The notes beneath the pieces were generated by a model, which saw nothing but the letters and a program-made list of their open reading frames with translations, was not told where the DNA came from and ran no database searches. From NCBI GenBank assembly GCA_902364975.1, contig CABJFQ010000002.1, forward strand, positions 129,041 to 193,040: a stretch of 64,000 bases of DNA. The letters run 5' to 3'. This DNA comes from Coriobacteriaceae bacterium (GTDB lineage: Bacteria; Actinomycetota; Coriobacteriia; Coriobacteriales; Coriobacteriaceae). A program made the translations under genes and the position numbers. Below are positions 19,638 through 27,725 of this stretch, in pieces. Each line of letters opens with the position of its first letter. Position 1 is the first letter of the stretch.

Positions 19638-21068
19638 ATGACGAACAAAGAGCTGGCTCAAAAGCTGCTGGACCTTTTGGGCGGTAAAGACAACGTGCTC
19701 GCAAACGCGGCGTGCATGACGCGCCTGCGCGTGACCGTCAAAGACACGGGCAGCGTCGACACGGAGGGTATTAAGGCACTCGACGGCGTGATGGGCTTGG
19801 TCGAGGACGACACGATGCAGATCGTGCTGGGGCCGGGCAAGGTGAATAAGGTGCTCGAGGAGTTCTCCAAGCTCACTGGCCTTGCGAAAGGCGTTGCCGA
19901 CGAGAGCGTGGTTGACGCTGCGGCCACAAACAAGGCCGCGCAGAAGGCAAAGTACGAGTCCAAGCCGGTTCAGGCCTTCCTCAAGAAGATTTCCAATGTC
20001 TTCGTCGCCCTGCTTCCCGGCATCATTGCGGCTGGCCTCATCAACGGTATCTGCAACGTCATTAACGTCTCGACGGCAGGCGCGCTTGCAGGCGAGTGGT
20101 GGTACCAGGGCATTCGTTCCATGGGCTGGGCCCTGTTTGCCTATCTGCCCATCTTGGTGGGCTATAACGCGGCACGTGAGTTTGGCGGCTCCGCTGCGCT
20201 GGGCGGCATCGCCGGCATGATGTGTATCGCCAACAGTGCCATGCCCCTGCTTGCGCCTGGCGCGGCTGATCCTGCCACTGCCATTCTGCTGCCGCTCACC
20301 AATGCGCAGTACAACCCCGCAGCGGGCGGCATGATCGCGGCTCTTATCGCTGGCGCATTTTTTGCCTGGATGGAGCGTCAGATTCGCAAGGTTATGCCCA
20401 ACGCACTCGACACGTTTTTGTCCCCGCTGCTGGTGCTCATCATCGGTGCCTTTGCTCTGATGCTCGTCATCCAGCCGGTTGGCGCATGGCTGACGACTGC
20501 CATCTTTAGCGTTTTGACCTTTATTTTCGAGAAGCTGGGCGTCCTGGGCGGCTATATCCTGTCGGCAGGCTTCTTGCCGCTGGTTTCCGTCGGCCTGCAT
20601 CAGGCGCTCACGCCGATCCACGCTATGCTCAACGATCCCGACGGCGCTACCAAGGGTATCAATTACCTGCTTCCCATCCTTATGATGGCTGGCGGCGGCC
20701 AGGTCGGTGCCGGTTTGGCGCTGTACTTTAAGACCAAGAACGCCAAGCTCAAGAAGTACGTTGCAGAGTCCATTCCCGTTGGAATCCTGGGTGTGGGCGA
20801 GCCTCTGATGTATGCCGTTACGCTGCCGCTCGTTCGTCCGTTTGTGACGGCCTGCCTGGGTGCCGGATTTGGCGGCGCGCTCGCGGCGCTGCTTCACATC
20901 GGCACGGTTTCTCAGGGCGTTTCCGGTCTGTTTGGCCTGCTGATCGTCGTTCCTGGTCAGCAGCTCGGCTACGTTGCCGCTATGCTGCTTGCCTATGCCG
21001 CTGGCTTTGTCCTGACGTGGTTCTTTGGCGTCGACGAGCAGAAGATCAACGAGTTCTTTGGCGAATAG
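19638..21068 (+). CDS. murP: PTS EIIBC permease, MurNAc type
   Basis: Sugar-transport PTS membrane protein that imports and phosphorylates its substrate, probably N-acetylmuramic acid. An EIIB domain at residues 1-90 carries the phosphocysteine Cys26 (NAACMTRLRV), followed by a 10-helix EIIC domain (about 115-470) with GEPLMYAVTLPL. There is no EIIA domain, so a separate glucose-type EIIA must supply phosphate; E. coli MurP uses Crr, and the crr-like gene at 46391 is the obvious candidate. The gene lies 57 bp after murQ with an AAGGAGG site. The substrate is inferred from the neighbours. Confidence 0.9.
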   Translation: MTNKELAQKLLDLLGGKDNVLANAACMTRLRVTVKDTGSVDTEGIKALDGVMGLVEDDTMQIVLGPGKVNKVLEEFSKLTGLAKGVADESVVDAAATNKAAQKAKYESKPVQAFLKKISNVFVALLPGIIAAGLINGICNVINVSTAGALAGEWWYQGIRSMGWALFAYLPILVGYNAAREFGGSAALGGIAGMMCIANSAMPLLAPGAADPATAILLPLTNAQYNPAAGGMIAALIAGAFFAWMERQIRKVMPNALDTFLSPLLVLIIGAFALMLVIQPVGAWLTTAIFSVLTFIFEKLGVLGGYILSAGFLPLVSVGLHQALTPIHAMLNDPDGATKGINYLLPILMMAGGGQVGAGLALYFKTKNAKLKKYVAESIPVGILGVGEPLMYAVTLPLVRPFVTACLGAGFGGALAALLHIGTVSQGVSGLFGLLIVVPGQQLGYVAAMLLAYAAGFVLTWFFGVDEQKINEFFGE

Positions 21069-21134
21069 TTTGATATCGCGAGCCGTGTTGCTCAGGGCTC
21101 GCGGCGCGCGGCAGATTTCTTGATGCTATGGTTG

Positions 21135-21170
21135 TGCCGGCGGGGCTAACTGCTCCGCCGGCCTTTTTTA
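21135..21170 (+). terminator. Terminator or attenuator before the mupG-type gene
   Basis: An 11-bp stem (GCCGGCGGGGC with GCTCCGCCGGC) followed by TTTTTTT. The T-run merges into the AAAGGAG ribosome site of the next gene, leaving no room for a promoter between them. Confidence 0.85.
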
Positions 21171-21185
21171 AAGGAGCGTTGAAGC

Positions 21186-22238
21186 GTGAAAACGGGTATT
21201 TCGATTTATCTTTCCAGCCCTCTGCAGGATATTGAGCGGACGATTGAGCGTGGTGCCGCGGCGGGTGCGCGCTATGCGTTTACCTCACTGCATATTCCCG
21301 AGGACGGGGGAGCGGCGTATGCCGATAAGGTCCGCCAGGTGCTGTCGCTGCTTTCCGCCCGCGGCATTGCGCTCATTGCCGACGTGGGGCCGCGCACATG
21401 CGATTTGCTCGGGCTTGAGCGCATCGAGGATCTGCGTGACCTGGGGCTGGAATACCTTCGTTTGGACTATGGCTTTAGCGCCCAGCGGGTTGCGGAACTG
21501 TCCGGTGTATTTCGCATTGTGGTCAATGCATCGACGGTGAGTTCTGATGAAATCGCATCGTGGCGTGAGGCCGGTGCCGATGTGACTCGTTTTGCCGCCT
21601 GCCACAATTTTTACCCTAAGCCTTATACCGGTTTAGCTCTGGAGGACATTGCTCGGACGAATCTTCGTCTTGCGGCGCTTGGATTCGAAATCATGGCTTT
21701 TGTGCCGGGTGATGCCAACGTTCGCGGGCCGGTATTCGAGGGACTTCCGACGGTCGAGGCACATCGCGGTCGCGCGTCAAAGGTTGCCCTCAACATGCTT
21801 GAGCTCGCACATGGCGCCGATTGCGACATTGTGTTGGTCGGCGACCCCGATCTTTCCGATGCGGGCTGGGCGCAGTTTGCTCAAGTTTCCGCCGGATACG
21901 TGGACCTGCAATGCGAGCTTGAGTCCGGTTATGCCTATGTACGTGGGCAGATTCATCACGACCGGCCCGATTCGAGCGTCCTCATCTTTAGGTCTCAGGA
22001 GTCGCGCACGACGCTTAAGCCGGATTCCGTGCCGACGGATGCCGGAGCCGGCCTGCCGCGAAAGGCGGGGTCGATCGCTGTGAGTAATAGCGGCTATGGG
22101 CGCTACGAAGGCGAGCTTGAGATTGCACGGGTCGATCTTCCCGGTGACGAGCGCATGAACGTTGCGGGCCATGTCACGCCCGAGGCAATGGAGCTGCTGC
22201 CGTTCATCAAACGCGGATTCGGGGTACGGTTCGTTTAG
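21186..22238 (+). CDS. mupG: MupG-like 6-phospho-N-acetylmuramidase (DUF871)
   Basis: 350-residue protein of the DUF871/MupG family: a TIM-barrel N-terminus (MKTGISIYLSSP, FTSLHIPEDGG, RLDYGFS, CHNFYPKPYTGL) and a small C-terminal beta domain (SSVLIFRSQESR to GFGVRF). In Staphylococcus aureus MupG cleaves MurNAc-6P-GlcNAc produced by the PTS, and its gene lies with murQ, murP and murR exactly as here. The product MurNAc-6-P would then be used by MurQ. The start is GTG at 21186, with AAAGGAGCG upstream. A terminator-like hairpin sits directly before the ribosome site, so expression may be attenuated. Confidence 0.88.
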   Translation: MKTGISIYLSSPLQDIERTIERGAAAGARYAFTSLHIPEDGGAAYADKVRQVLSLLSARGIALIADVGPRTCDLLGLERIEDLRDLGLEYLRLDYGFSAQRVAELSGVFRIVVNASTVSSDEIASWREAGADVTRFAACHNFYPKPYTGLALEDIARTNLRLAALGFEIMAFVPGDANVRGPVFEGLPTVEAHRGRASKVALNMLELAHGADCDIVLVGDPDLSDAGWAQFAQVSAGYVDLQCELESGYAYVRGQIHHDRPDSSVLIFRSQESRTTLKPDSVPTDAGAGLPRKAGSIAVSNSGYGRYEGELEIARVDLPGDERMNVAGHVTPEAMELLPFIKRGFGVRFV

Positions 22239-22330
22239 CGTGTGACCCGTGGGCTACAATTGGCCCATCATACGAAGGCGCCTCGTGTGGCGTGTGCCTG
22301 CGTTGGCCGATCTATATTCGGAGGATTCCC

Positions 22331-22690
22331 ATGACCGTACTGTTTGTTGAATATCCCAAGTGCTCGACCTGCAAGAAGGCCAAGGCATGGCTGGACGAAC
22401 ACGGGGTAGAGTATATCGACCGCGATATCGTTTTGGACAATCCCACGGCTGATGAGCTTGCGACCTGGATTGCTCGTTCGGGGCTGCCGGTGCGGCGCTT
22501 CTTTAATTCGTCGGGCATGAAATATCGAGAGCTGGGCCTGAAGGCGCGTCTAGATGCGGGCATGACGGATCGGGAGTGCTACGAGCTGCTGGCGACCGAC
22601 GGCATGCTGGTCAAGCGTCCGCTGTTGGTGGGCGACGACTTTGCGATTCCCGGCTTTAGGGAATCGGCTTGGGTCGAGGCGTTGCTGTAG
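22331..22690 (+). CDS. ArsC/Spx/YffB family thioredoxin-fold protein
   Basis: Small thioredoxin-fold protein (119 residues) of the arsenate reductase/Spx family. It has the N-terminal redox CxxC motif YPKCSTCKKAKAWL, the family IVLDNPTADEL region and the C-terminal GMLVKRPLL segment. ArsC proper uses one cysteine plus a conserved Arg set, Spx uses CxxC; the CxxC here favours an Spx/YffB-like redox or regulatory role over arsenate detoxification. No ars genes adjoin. The ATG at 22331 has GGAGG upstream. It appears to be a single gene. Confidence 0.85.
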   Translation: MTVLFVEYPKCSTCKKAKAWLDEHGVEYIDRDIVLDNPTADELATWIARSGLPVRRFFNSSGMKYRELGLKARLDAGMTDRECYELLATDGMLVKRPLLVGDDFAIPGFRESAWVEALL

Positions 22691-22697
22691 CGGCTGC

Positions 22698-22805
22698 GGA
22701 AAGCGCGACCCGTTTTGAGCTTCGATTACGGGATACGGTTTCCGGTTGAGGGCTCGATGGGAAAGTGGGGACCAGTTTGAGCTTGAAATCTGGGACGCAC
22801 TTTCC
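22698..22805. repeat. Tandem pair of 46-bp hairpin repeats
   Basis: 22698-22743 and 22760-22805 are both 46 bp, both start GGAAAG and end TTTCC, both contain GTTTGAGCTT or TTTTGAGCTT in the centre, and both fold as hairpins. A 16-bp spacer separates them. They lie between convergent genes. Confidence 0.6.
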
Positions 22806-22824
22806 GCCGGCAGGCTTGCCCCAG

Positions 22825-23235
22825 TCAGTCCTCCAGCTGTGCCCATTCGTGCGGATCGTAGACCTTTACGTGCTTGTTGGGCTTGCCGCTCCAGTACTCC
22901 TCGTCCATAAAGGGCAGATATGCCTGAACGCCGGGGCAGATAAAGGGAATCCGCTGCTGTTGCAGTCGCTCGCGCTGTCGCTGCTCCAGGTGCGCCTCGG
23001 ATATGACAGTCGGCATACCGGACAGCTCGACGAGGCTTGCCTGGATTCGCTTAAGGTCGGGGAGTCCCGCGTGCCATGACATCCGCATGATCAAAAAGGA
23101 TGCACGGCGGTAGTTTGCCTGCATCACCGTGATGGCGGGGCGCAGAGTGGGATGGATTTTGTCCCGTTCGGGCCAAAGGTCAGCAGTGATCTCGAGGCCC
23201 AGGGTCTCCCATAGGTAATCAAGCTCTTCGTCCAT
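22825..23235 (-). CDS. Hypothetical protein, possible fragment of a MarR-like regulator family
   Basis: 136-residue protein of unknown function. The C-terminal half (EAHLEQRQRERLQQQRIPFICPG, shortened here, then VQAYLPFMDEEYW) resembles, from memory, the N-terminal region of a family of larger proteins that continue into a winged-helix DNA-binding domain; that domain is missing, since the frame ends at KVYDPHEWAQLED. It may therefore be a truncated relic or a short relative. A GAGG-type ribosome site precedes the ATG. It converges with the ArsC-like gene across the 46-bp hairpins. Confidence 0.55.
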   Translation of the reverse strand: MDEELDYLWETLGLEITADLWPERDKIHPTLRPAITVMQANYRRASFLIMRMSWHAGLPDLKRIQASLVELSGMPTVISEAHLEQRQRERLQQQRIPFICPGVQAYLPFMDEEYWSGKPNKHVKVYDPHEWAQLED

Positions 23236-23427
23236 GGCGCCTCGATATCCGTGTAATGATGACGGTTTGATTGTGCCATCAGCCGTGAGTGCTGCATTGT
23301 TGTAATCTACCAGCGGTAGATGTGGGATGTTTTACGGGCTTTGGCGCCGTACGTGTCGCTGGTGCTTCACAGGTCCTTCACGTGTCGGCCGTATTTGACT
23401 GAATTTCAAAAAAGTCAAAATTAGGGC

Positions 23428-23456
23428 TTGCGTCACGGCGGGACTTCCCGTATATT
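23428..23456 (+). promoter_or_regulatory. tRNA operon promoter
   Basis: TTGCGT and TATATT with exactly 17 bp between them, about 45 bp ahead of tRNA-Gln. Confidence 0.65.
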
Positions 23457-23500
23457 TCTTTCTTGCGCAAAGGCACAGCCGAGCGCAGCGATGCAGTCAT

Positions 23501-23574
23501 TGGGATGTCGTCTAATGGCAGGACAGCGGATTCTGGTTCCGTCAATGGGGGTTCGACTCCCTCCATCCCAGCCA
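23501..23574 (+). tRNA. tRNA-Gln (CTG)
   Basis: Seven-bp acceptor stem TGGGATG/CATCCCA with CCA encoded, D-arm, anticodon stem GCGGA/TCCGT with loop TTCTGGT (anticodon CTG), and T-arm GGGGGTTCGACTCCC. Confidence 0.95.
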
Positions 23575-23591
23575 TTGCATTTGCTACATAT

Positions 23592-23668
23592 GGCCCGTTC
23601 GTCTAGCGGTTTAGGACGCCGCCCTCTCAAGGCGGAGATCACCAGTTCGAATCTGGTACGGGCTACCA
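23592..23668 (+). tRNA. tRNA-Glu (CTC)
   Basis: Acceptor GGCCCGT with ACGGGCT, anticodon stem CCGCC/GGCGG with loop CTCTCAA (anticodon CTC), T-arm ACCAGTTCGAATCTGGT and encoded CCA. It lies 17 bp after tRNA-Gln, in the same transcript. Confidence 0.95.
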
Positions 23669-23677
23669 AAATTGAAC

Positions 23678-23708
23678 GCCCGGGCCTCGTAAGAGACCCG
23701 GGTTTTGT
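23678..23708 (+). terminator. tRNA operon terminator
   Basis: CCCGGGCCTC...GAGACCCGGG hairpin followed by TTTTGTG, 10 bp after tRNA-Glu. Confidence 0.8.
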
Positions 23709-23765
23709 GTATTGACCGATATTTAAGGCGCGCGTTGAGTCTGCCGCCCGGACCGAGGAGTTGTC

Positions 23766-24683
23766 ATGGACCTGCCTATCAGCTTGGAAGACATCACGTA
23801 TGCCGAGAACTATCTGGCGCAGGGCGACCTGGCTACGGCGACGCCGCTGCTTGAGCGTCTGGTGGAGCTCGCCGAGGAGTATATCGACGCTGAGTGCAAG
23901 ACGGAGGAGAAGCGCCAGTACTTTAGCTTCGACAGCAAGTTTGAGCGCCTGGCCTATCGCCGCGTGGAGAAGGATCCGCGCGAGCTGGTGCAGGTCGAGG
24001 TTCCCTTTGACCGCCTGTACTCCGACATGGCGTTTGCCTACATTCGCCAGCAGGATTATGTGAGTGCTCGGAATGCCCTGATGCAGGCCGTGCGTTGGGA
24101 TCCCATGAACTGCAACTATCGCTTGGACTTGGCCGAGCTGTTCCGCGCGCTCGAGGACAAGCAGGAGTGGGCATCGCTCTCGTTCTCGGTGCTGGAGCGC
24201 GCGAGCGACGGTAAGTGCGCCGCACGCGCCTACACCAATTTGGGTCAGTACTTCTTGGAGCCCGAGACCGAGAACATTTCGGCTGCCGTGGGCTGCGCGC
24301 GTCTGGCGCTGCGCCTGGCGCCCAATGATGCGCATACGACGCGCCTGCTCAACAAGATCCATACCACCTATCCGGATGCCGCGGACGAGAGTGACGACCA
24401 TGTGATGGGTGAGCTCGCCCTGCAGGGCGTGCCGACCTCGCCTTCGGCCGAGATTGCCATCTGCCTGATCATGTGTGCGACCGATGCTGCAAGCGACGGC
24501 GACAAGCAGGAGGCTACGCGCCTGACGGTGCGTGCTCGCGATTTGGTGGGCGAGGAGGCCTGCGCGGCGATTATCAAACTGGTGCGCGAGAGCGATGCCG
24601 AGCTTAACGCCGAGCGCAGGGCAAAGCGCGAGGCTGCGGGCTCAAACGCCGATGGCGCCAAGGAGGCCGGCGATGCCCAGTAA
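23766..24683 (+). CDS. Tetratricopeptide-like protein of unknown function
   Basis: 305-residue soluble protein with helical repeats. The N-terminus (ISLEDITYAENYLAQGDLATATPLLERL) and the segment FDRLYSDMAFAYIRQQDYVSARNALMQAVRWDP show TPR spacing and the usual small/aromatic pattern, followed by further repeats to about residue 210. The C-terminal 100 residues are helical and end in a charged Ala-rich tail. No signal peptide is seen. The 3' end overlaps smpB by 11 nt, so the two are co-expressed; a role in protein interactions is all that can be suggested. A GGAG site precedes the ATG. Confidence 0.85.
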   Translation: MDLPISLEDITYAENYLAQGDLATATPLLERLVELAEEYIDAECKTEEKRQYFSFDSKFERLAYRRVEKDPRELVQVEVPFDRLYSDMAFAYIRQQDYVSARNALMQAVRWDPMNCNYRLDLAELFRALEDKQEWASLSFSVLERASDGKCAARAYTNLGQYFLEPETENISAAVGCARLALRLAPNDAHTTRLLNKIHTTYPDAADESDDHVMGELALQGVPTSPSAEIAICLIMCATDAASDGDKQEATRLTVRARDLVGEEACAAIIKLVRESDAELNAERRAKREAAGSNADGAKEAGDAQ

Positions 24684-25143
24684 GCGCGAGCGCAAGCTCA
24701 TTTCCAAGAATCGCTCGGCACATCACGAGTACTTTATCGATGAGACGTTTGAGTGCGGTATTGAGCTGAGCGGTACCGAGGTCAAGTCGATTCGCGAGCG
24801 CGCCTGCCAGATTACCGATACCTTTGCACTGATTCGTGGCGGGGAGTGCTGGCTCGTCGGCCTGCATATCCACCCTTATAGCCATGGTGGCGTGTGGAAT
24901 CGCGATCCCGACCGTCGGCGCCGTCTGCTGCTGCATCGCAAGGAGATCGACTTTCTTGACGGCAAACTTCGCAACCGTGGTTATGCGCTGGTTCCGTTGG
25001 AGCTCTACTTTAATACCGACGGTCGCGTAAAACTGCTGCTGGGCCTGGGTCGCGGCAAGAAGCTCTACGACAAGCGCGAGGACATGGCCAAGCGTGATGT
25101 CCAACGCGAGATCGACCGCGCCCTCAAGGAACGCAACCGCTGA
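24673..25143 (+). CDS. smpB: SsrA-binding protein SmpB
   Basis: tmRNA-binding protein for rescue of stalled ribosomes, 156 residues. Family motifs: KLISKNRSAHHEYFI, CGIELSGTEVKSIRE, LVGLHIHPYSHG, DPDRRRRLLLHRKEI, and the basic C-terminal tail LGRGKKLYDKREDMAKRD. The ATG at 24673 overlaps the TPR-like gene by 11 nt, with AAGGAGG 7 nt upstream inside that gene. No tmRNA gene (ssrA) is recognisable next to it in this window. Confidence 0.96.
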   Translation: MPSKRERKLISKNRSAHHEYFIDETFECGIELSGTEVKSIRERACQITDTFALIRGGECWLVGLHIHPYSHGGVWNRDPDRRRRLLLHRKEIDFLDGKLRNRGYALVPLELYFNTDGRVKLLLGLGRGKKLYDKREDMAKRDVQREIDRALKERNR

Positions 25144-25158
25144 CCGTCCTTCATAAGT

Positions 25159-25219
25159 TGCGGTGGAATACGGACTGGTTTGCCTGTTTGAGGGGCTATT
25201 CAGTCCCTATTTCACCGCA
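25159..25219. repeat. 19-bp imperfect palindrome after smpB
   Basis: TGCGGTGGAATACGGACTG (25159-25177) pairs with CAGTCCCTATTTCACCGCA (25201-25219), with one G-T pair and one mismatch. No T-run follows. The right-arm word CTATTTCACCGC recurs near 51000. Confidence 0.55.
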
Positions 25220-25264
25220 GCTGCGGGTGTCTCATCTTTCTTACTGTTCTGACACATATGTTTC

Positions 25265-25298
25265 AAAGGCGGCGTCCGTTATGGGTGCCGCCTTTTTG
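25265..25298 (+). terminator. smpB-region terminator
   Basis: AAAGGCGGC/GCCGCCTTT stem followed by TTTTTG. Confidence 0.85.
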
Positions 25299-25348
25299 TG
25301 GGTACATACATCCATGAGGTTCCAACCCGGGTTAGGGGAGTGATCGTT

Positions 25349-25852
25349 ATGGACAAAACAGCGTTCTTTACCATGCCGAGCGGTCTGTACGTGGTGAGCG
25401 CCGCGGCAGACGGGCTGCGCGCCGGCTGCGTCATCAACACTGCGGTGCAGGTGACGTCCATGCCGCCGCGCATTTCGGTTGCCGTGAACAAGGACAACGT
25501 CACCTCGGGCGTCATCGCTTCGGCCAAAGCGTTCGCGCTGACCGTGATCGATCAGACCGCCGATATGCTCTACATCGGTAACTTTGGGTTCCGCACCAGC
25601 AGCGATTATGACAAGTTTGCCAAATACGAGACCCGCGAGACGGCTCTGGGCATGCCCTATGTGCCCGAGCACGCGGCGGCCCTGTTTAGCTGCCATTTGA
25701 TCGACACTGTGGATGTTGGCACGCATCTACTGTTTATCGGCGAGGTCGAGGATGCCGAGCGCTTGAGTGACGAGACGCCGCTCACCTACGATTACTACCA
25801 TAAGGTCCTGAAGGGCAAGACGCCTCCGAAGGCGTCCTCGTATCAAGGCTAG
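25349..25852 (+). CDS. Flavin reductase-like FMN-binding protein
   Basis: 167-residue split-barrel flavoprotein of the flavin reductase domain family. Typical features are the N-terminal PSGLYVVSAAADG, the INTAVQVTSMPPRISVAVNKDN segment and HLIDTVDVGTHLLFIGEVEDAE. It is followed 89 bp later by rubredoxin. In acetogens and clostridia, high-molecular-weight rubredoxins join just these two domains in one chain and pass electrons from NAD(P)H to rubredoxin-dependent oxygen- or NO-reducing proteins. The adjacent genes here suggest a split form (inference). The ATG at 25349 has GGGGAG upstream. Confidence 0.88.
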   Translation: MDKTAFFTMPSGLYVVSAAADGLRAGCVINTAVQVTSMPPRISVAVNKDNVTSGVIASAKAFALTVIDQTADMLYIGNFGFRTSSDYDKFAKYETRETALGMPYVPEHAAALFSCHLIDTVDVGTHLLFIGEVEDAERLSDETPLTYDYYHKVLKGKTPPKASSYQG

Positions 25853-25869
25853 AAATGTTTTAAAAATAC

Positions 25870-25897
25870 TTGCATTATATTATTGAGAATCTATACT
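25870..25897 (+). promoter_or_regulatory. Rubredoxin promoter
   Basis: TTGCAT and TATACT with 16 bp between them in an AT-rich gap, about 45 bp before the rubredoxin start. Rubredoxin can therefore be expressed without the flavoprotein. Confidence 0.5.
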
Positions 25898-25941
25898 GAT
25901 AAATGAAGTACATCACCAGTCGCGTTTGAGAGGAGAACATC

Positions 25942-26085
25942 ATGGCTGAGGAGAAGAAGACGTATAAGTTCGTGTGCGTCGTTTGCGGTTACGAGGTTGA
26001 GGTCGATACGCCCGAGCTGCCCGAGGATTATGTGTGCCCGGTGTGCGGCGTCGGTCCCGATCAGTTTGAGCTCGTCGAGGAGTAG
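25942..26085 (+). CDS. Rubredoxin
   Basis: 47-residue iron protein, one Fe held by four cysteines in two pairs: [12 protein letters not shown] near the N-terminus and [14 protein letters not shown] near the C-terminus. It is a one-electron carrier in the cytoplasm. It is slightly shorter than common rubredoxins (52-54) and has Gly-Val-Gly after the second pair. AGAGGAG precedes the ATG and a terminator follows. Its neighbour upstream is a flavin reductase-like protein, a likely electron donor. Confidence 0.95.
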   Translation: MAEEKKTYKFVCVVCGYEVEVDTPELPEDYVCPVCGVGPDQFELVEE

Positions 26086-26125
26086 CTCGTCGGCACGCGG
26101 CTCACGGCAACACATAGCTCTGTCC

Positions 26126-26162
26126 AAGGGCCCCGGTCGAATTCTCGGCCGGGGCCCTTTTC
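26126..26162 (+). terminator. Rubredoxin terminator
   Basis: GGGCCCCGG...CCGGGGCCC stem followed by TTTTCC. Confidence 0.9.
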
Positions 26163-26229
26163 CTCCGCCCCTAAGGGATCACGGTTGCTGTTGGCCGATC
26201 CTGTCTGTTGTGAGTCCGGCCGACCTTTT

Positions 26230-26366
26230 GTCTTAATCTGTAACGTCTAACGGTGGAAATTGGGCCCACTTGTTACATATCGAGACAAACCAAAACCGTC
26301 CGGCAGAAGATCTCAATCTGTAACATCTAGACATCGAAAGCGGGTCTAGATGTTACAGATCGAGAC
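26230..26366. repeat. 137-bp palindrome doublet (57+23+57), copy 1
   Basis: Units 26230-26286 and 26310-26366 each have 15-bp arms of type GTCTCAATCTGTAAC/GTTACAGATCGAGAC and a 27-bp variable centre. A 23-bp spacer (AAACCAAAACCGTCCGGCAG...) joins them and is nearly identical to the spacer at 28695. Confidence 0.85.
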
Positions 26367-26393
26367 GTTTGCCTGAGTAGGTGCCCCGCCCCA

Positions 26394-27650
26394 TTACATC
26401 CCTGTCAACAACACGACATCGAGAATCGTCACGATGGCACCGATCCCTACGAGCAGCGCGTTGAGTGGACGCGAATTGGCGTATTTGCCCATGACGCGGG
26501 GTGAACTGGTGAGCCGTATGAGCACAAAGACCGTAATCGGTAGCTGAAGCGACAGCAGTGCCTGACTCCAGATGAGACCTTCAAAAGGATTTGGGACGAC
26601 CAGGCACGCCGTCACTGCGCCGACGAAACAGGCCGCCACCCCGATCGAGGAATGTCGGTCGTGGATATCGTATTCCTCGTCGAACATGCCCGCAGTGATG
26701 GTCCCCGCCGCCATGCCCGCTGTCACGCTGCTCGATAGTCCCGCGAACAGCAGCGCCACGGCAAAGATGGTCGAGCTCGCCGGGCCCAAGATGGGGGAGA
26801 GCGTGGCCGCTGCGACGGCGAGGTCGTCTACGACCATGCCGTGCGCAAAGAAGGTCGTTGCGGCCAGGATGACCATGGCCGAGTTGATTGCCCAGCCCAC
26901 GCCCATCGAAAAGAGCGTGTCGAAGAGCTCGTAGTGCAGACGTTCTTCGATAACTTGCTCGCCTTGGCCTTCGAAGTGCATGGATTGGATGACCTCGGAG
27001 TGCAGAAAAAGGTTGTGTGGCATAACGACCGCACCCAGGACACTCACGATAATCGCGGCAGAGCCAGTGGGCATACTAGGCGTGATCCAGCTTGCGGTTG
27101 CTTGCGGCCAGTCGACTTTGACCAGCGCGAGCTCTGCTAAAAACGAGAGTCCCACCACACCCACGAAGGCGATGATCCAGCGTTCGGCGCGCTTGTAGGA
27201 GCTCGTCATGAGCATCGCCATCGATACTGCCGCCACGATGACGCAGCCCGCGCGCACGGGCAGCCCAAAGAGCATTTGAAGGGCAATCGCGCCACCCAGG
27301 ACTTCGGCCATGGCGGTGACGACGGTCGCGAGATAGGCACTGGCGAGTACCGTGCGTCCAACGAAGCGGGGGAGGTAACGTGTCGTGGCCTCGGCAAGGC
27401 AGGCGCCCGTGGCGATACCCAGGTGCGCCGCGTTGTGCTGCAGCACAATGAGCATAATCGTGGACAGCGTGACGATCCACAGCAGCGCGTAGCCAAACTG
27501 CGAGCCCGCGGCCATATTGGAGGCCCAGTTGCCCGGGTCGATAAAGCCGACGGTCACGAGCAGCCCGGGGCCGATATGCCGCGCAATGTCTAGGCCTCCG
27601 TGACCGCCGGTGCGCCGGGAACCAAAGTGTTGTTTGAGATGGTTGAGCAT
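26394..27650 (-). CDS. Nramp-family divalent metal (Mn2+/Fe2+) transporter
   Basis: Proton-coupled metal importer of the MntH/Nramp family, 418 residues, about 11 membrane helices. The metal-site motif of helix 1 is intact (GFIDPGNWASNMAAG, the DPGN signature), as is the helix 6 motif (VMPHNLFLHSEVIQS, with MPHN). The start at 27650 (ATGCTCAACC) is chosen because CAGGAG lies 9 nt upstream; a longer frame begins at 27686. It lies 75 bp after gpmA on the same strand, so co-transcription is possible. Which metal is carried cannot be told from sequence. Confidence 0.92.
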   Translation of the reverse strand: MLNHLKQHFGSRRTGGHGGLDIARHIGPGLLVTVGFIDPGNWASNMAAGSQFGYALLWIVTLSTIMLIVLQHNAAHLGIATGACLAEATTRYLPRFVGRTVLASAYLATVVTAMAEVLGGAIALQMLFGLPVRAGCVIVAAVSMAMLMTSSYKRAERWIIAFVGVVGLSFLAELALVKVDWPQATASWITPSMPTGSAAIIVSVLGAVVMPHNLFLHSEVIQSMHFEGQGEQVIEERLHYELFDTLFSMGVGWAINSAMVILAATTFFAHGMVVDDLAVAAATLSPILGPASSTIFAVALLFAGLSSSVTAGMAAGTITAGMFDEEYDIHDRHSSIGVAACFVGAVTACLVVPNPFEGLIWSQALLSLQLPITVFVLIRLTSSPRVMGKYANSRPLNALLVGIGAIVTILDVVLLTGM

Positions 27651-27725
27651 GGTGCGCTCCTGTGTATGGGCGGCGTGACGTCGCATCTGGGCCGTGCGGC
27701 GCCACGCGTCGGTTTTGGGTTGGGG

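Noticed and set aside
23501..23668. tRNA genes as an integration site for the downstream segment
   Set aside because: No integrase gene and no repeat of the tRNA 3' end was seen nearby.
25144..25264. tmRNA (ssrA) next to smpB
   Set aside because: The gap is only about 120 bp and shows a palindrome and terminator, with no tRNA-like ends or tag frame.
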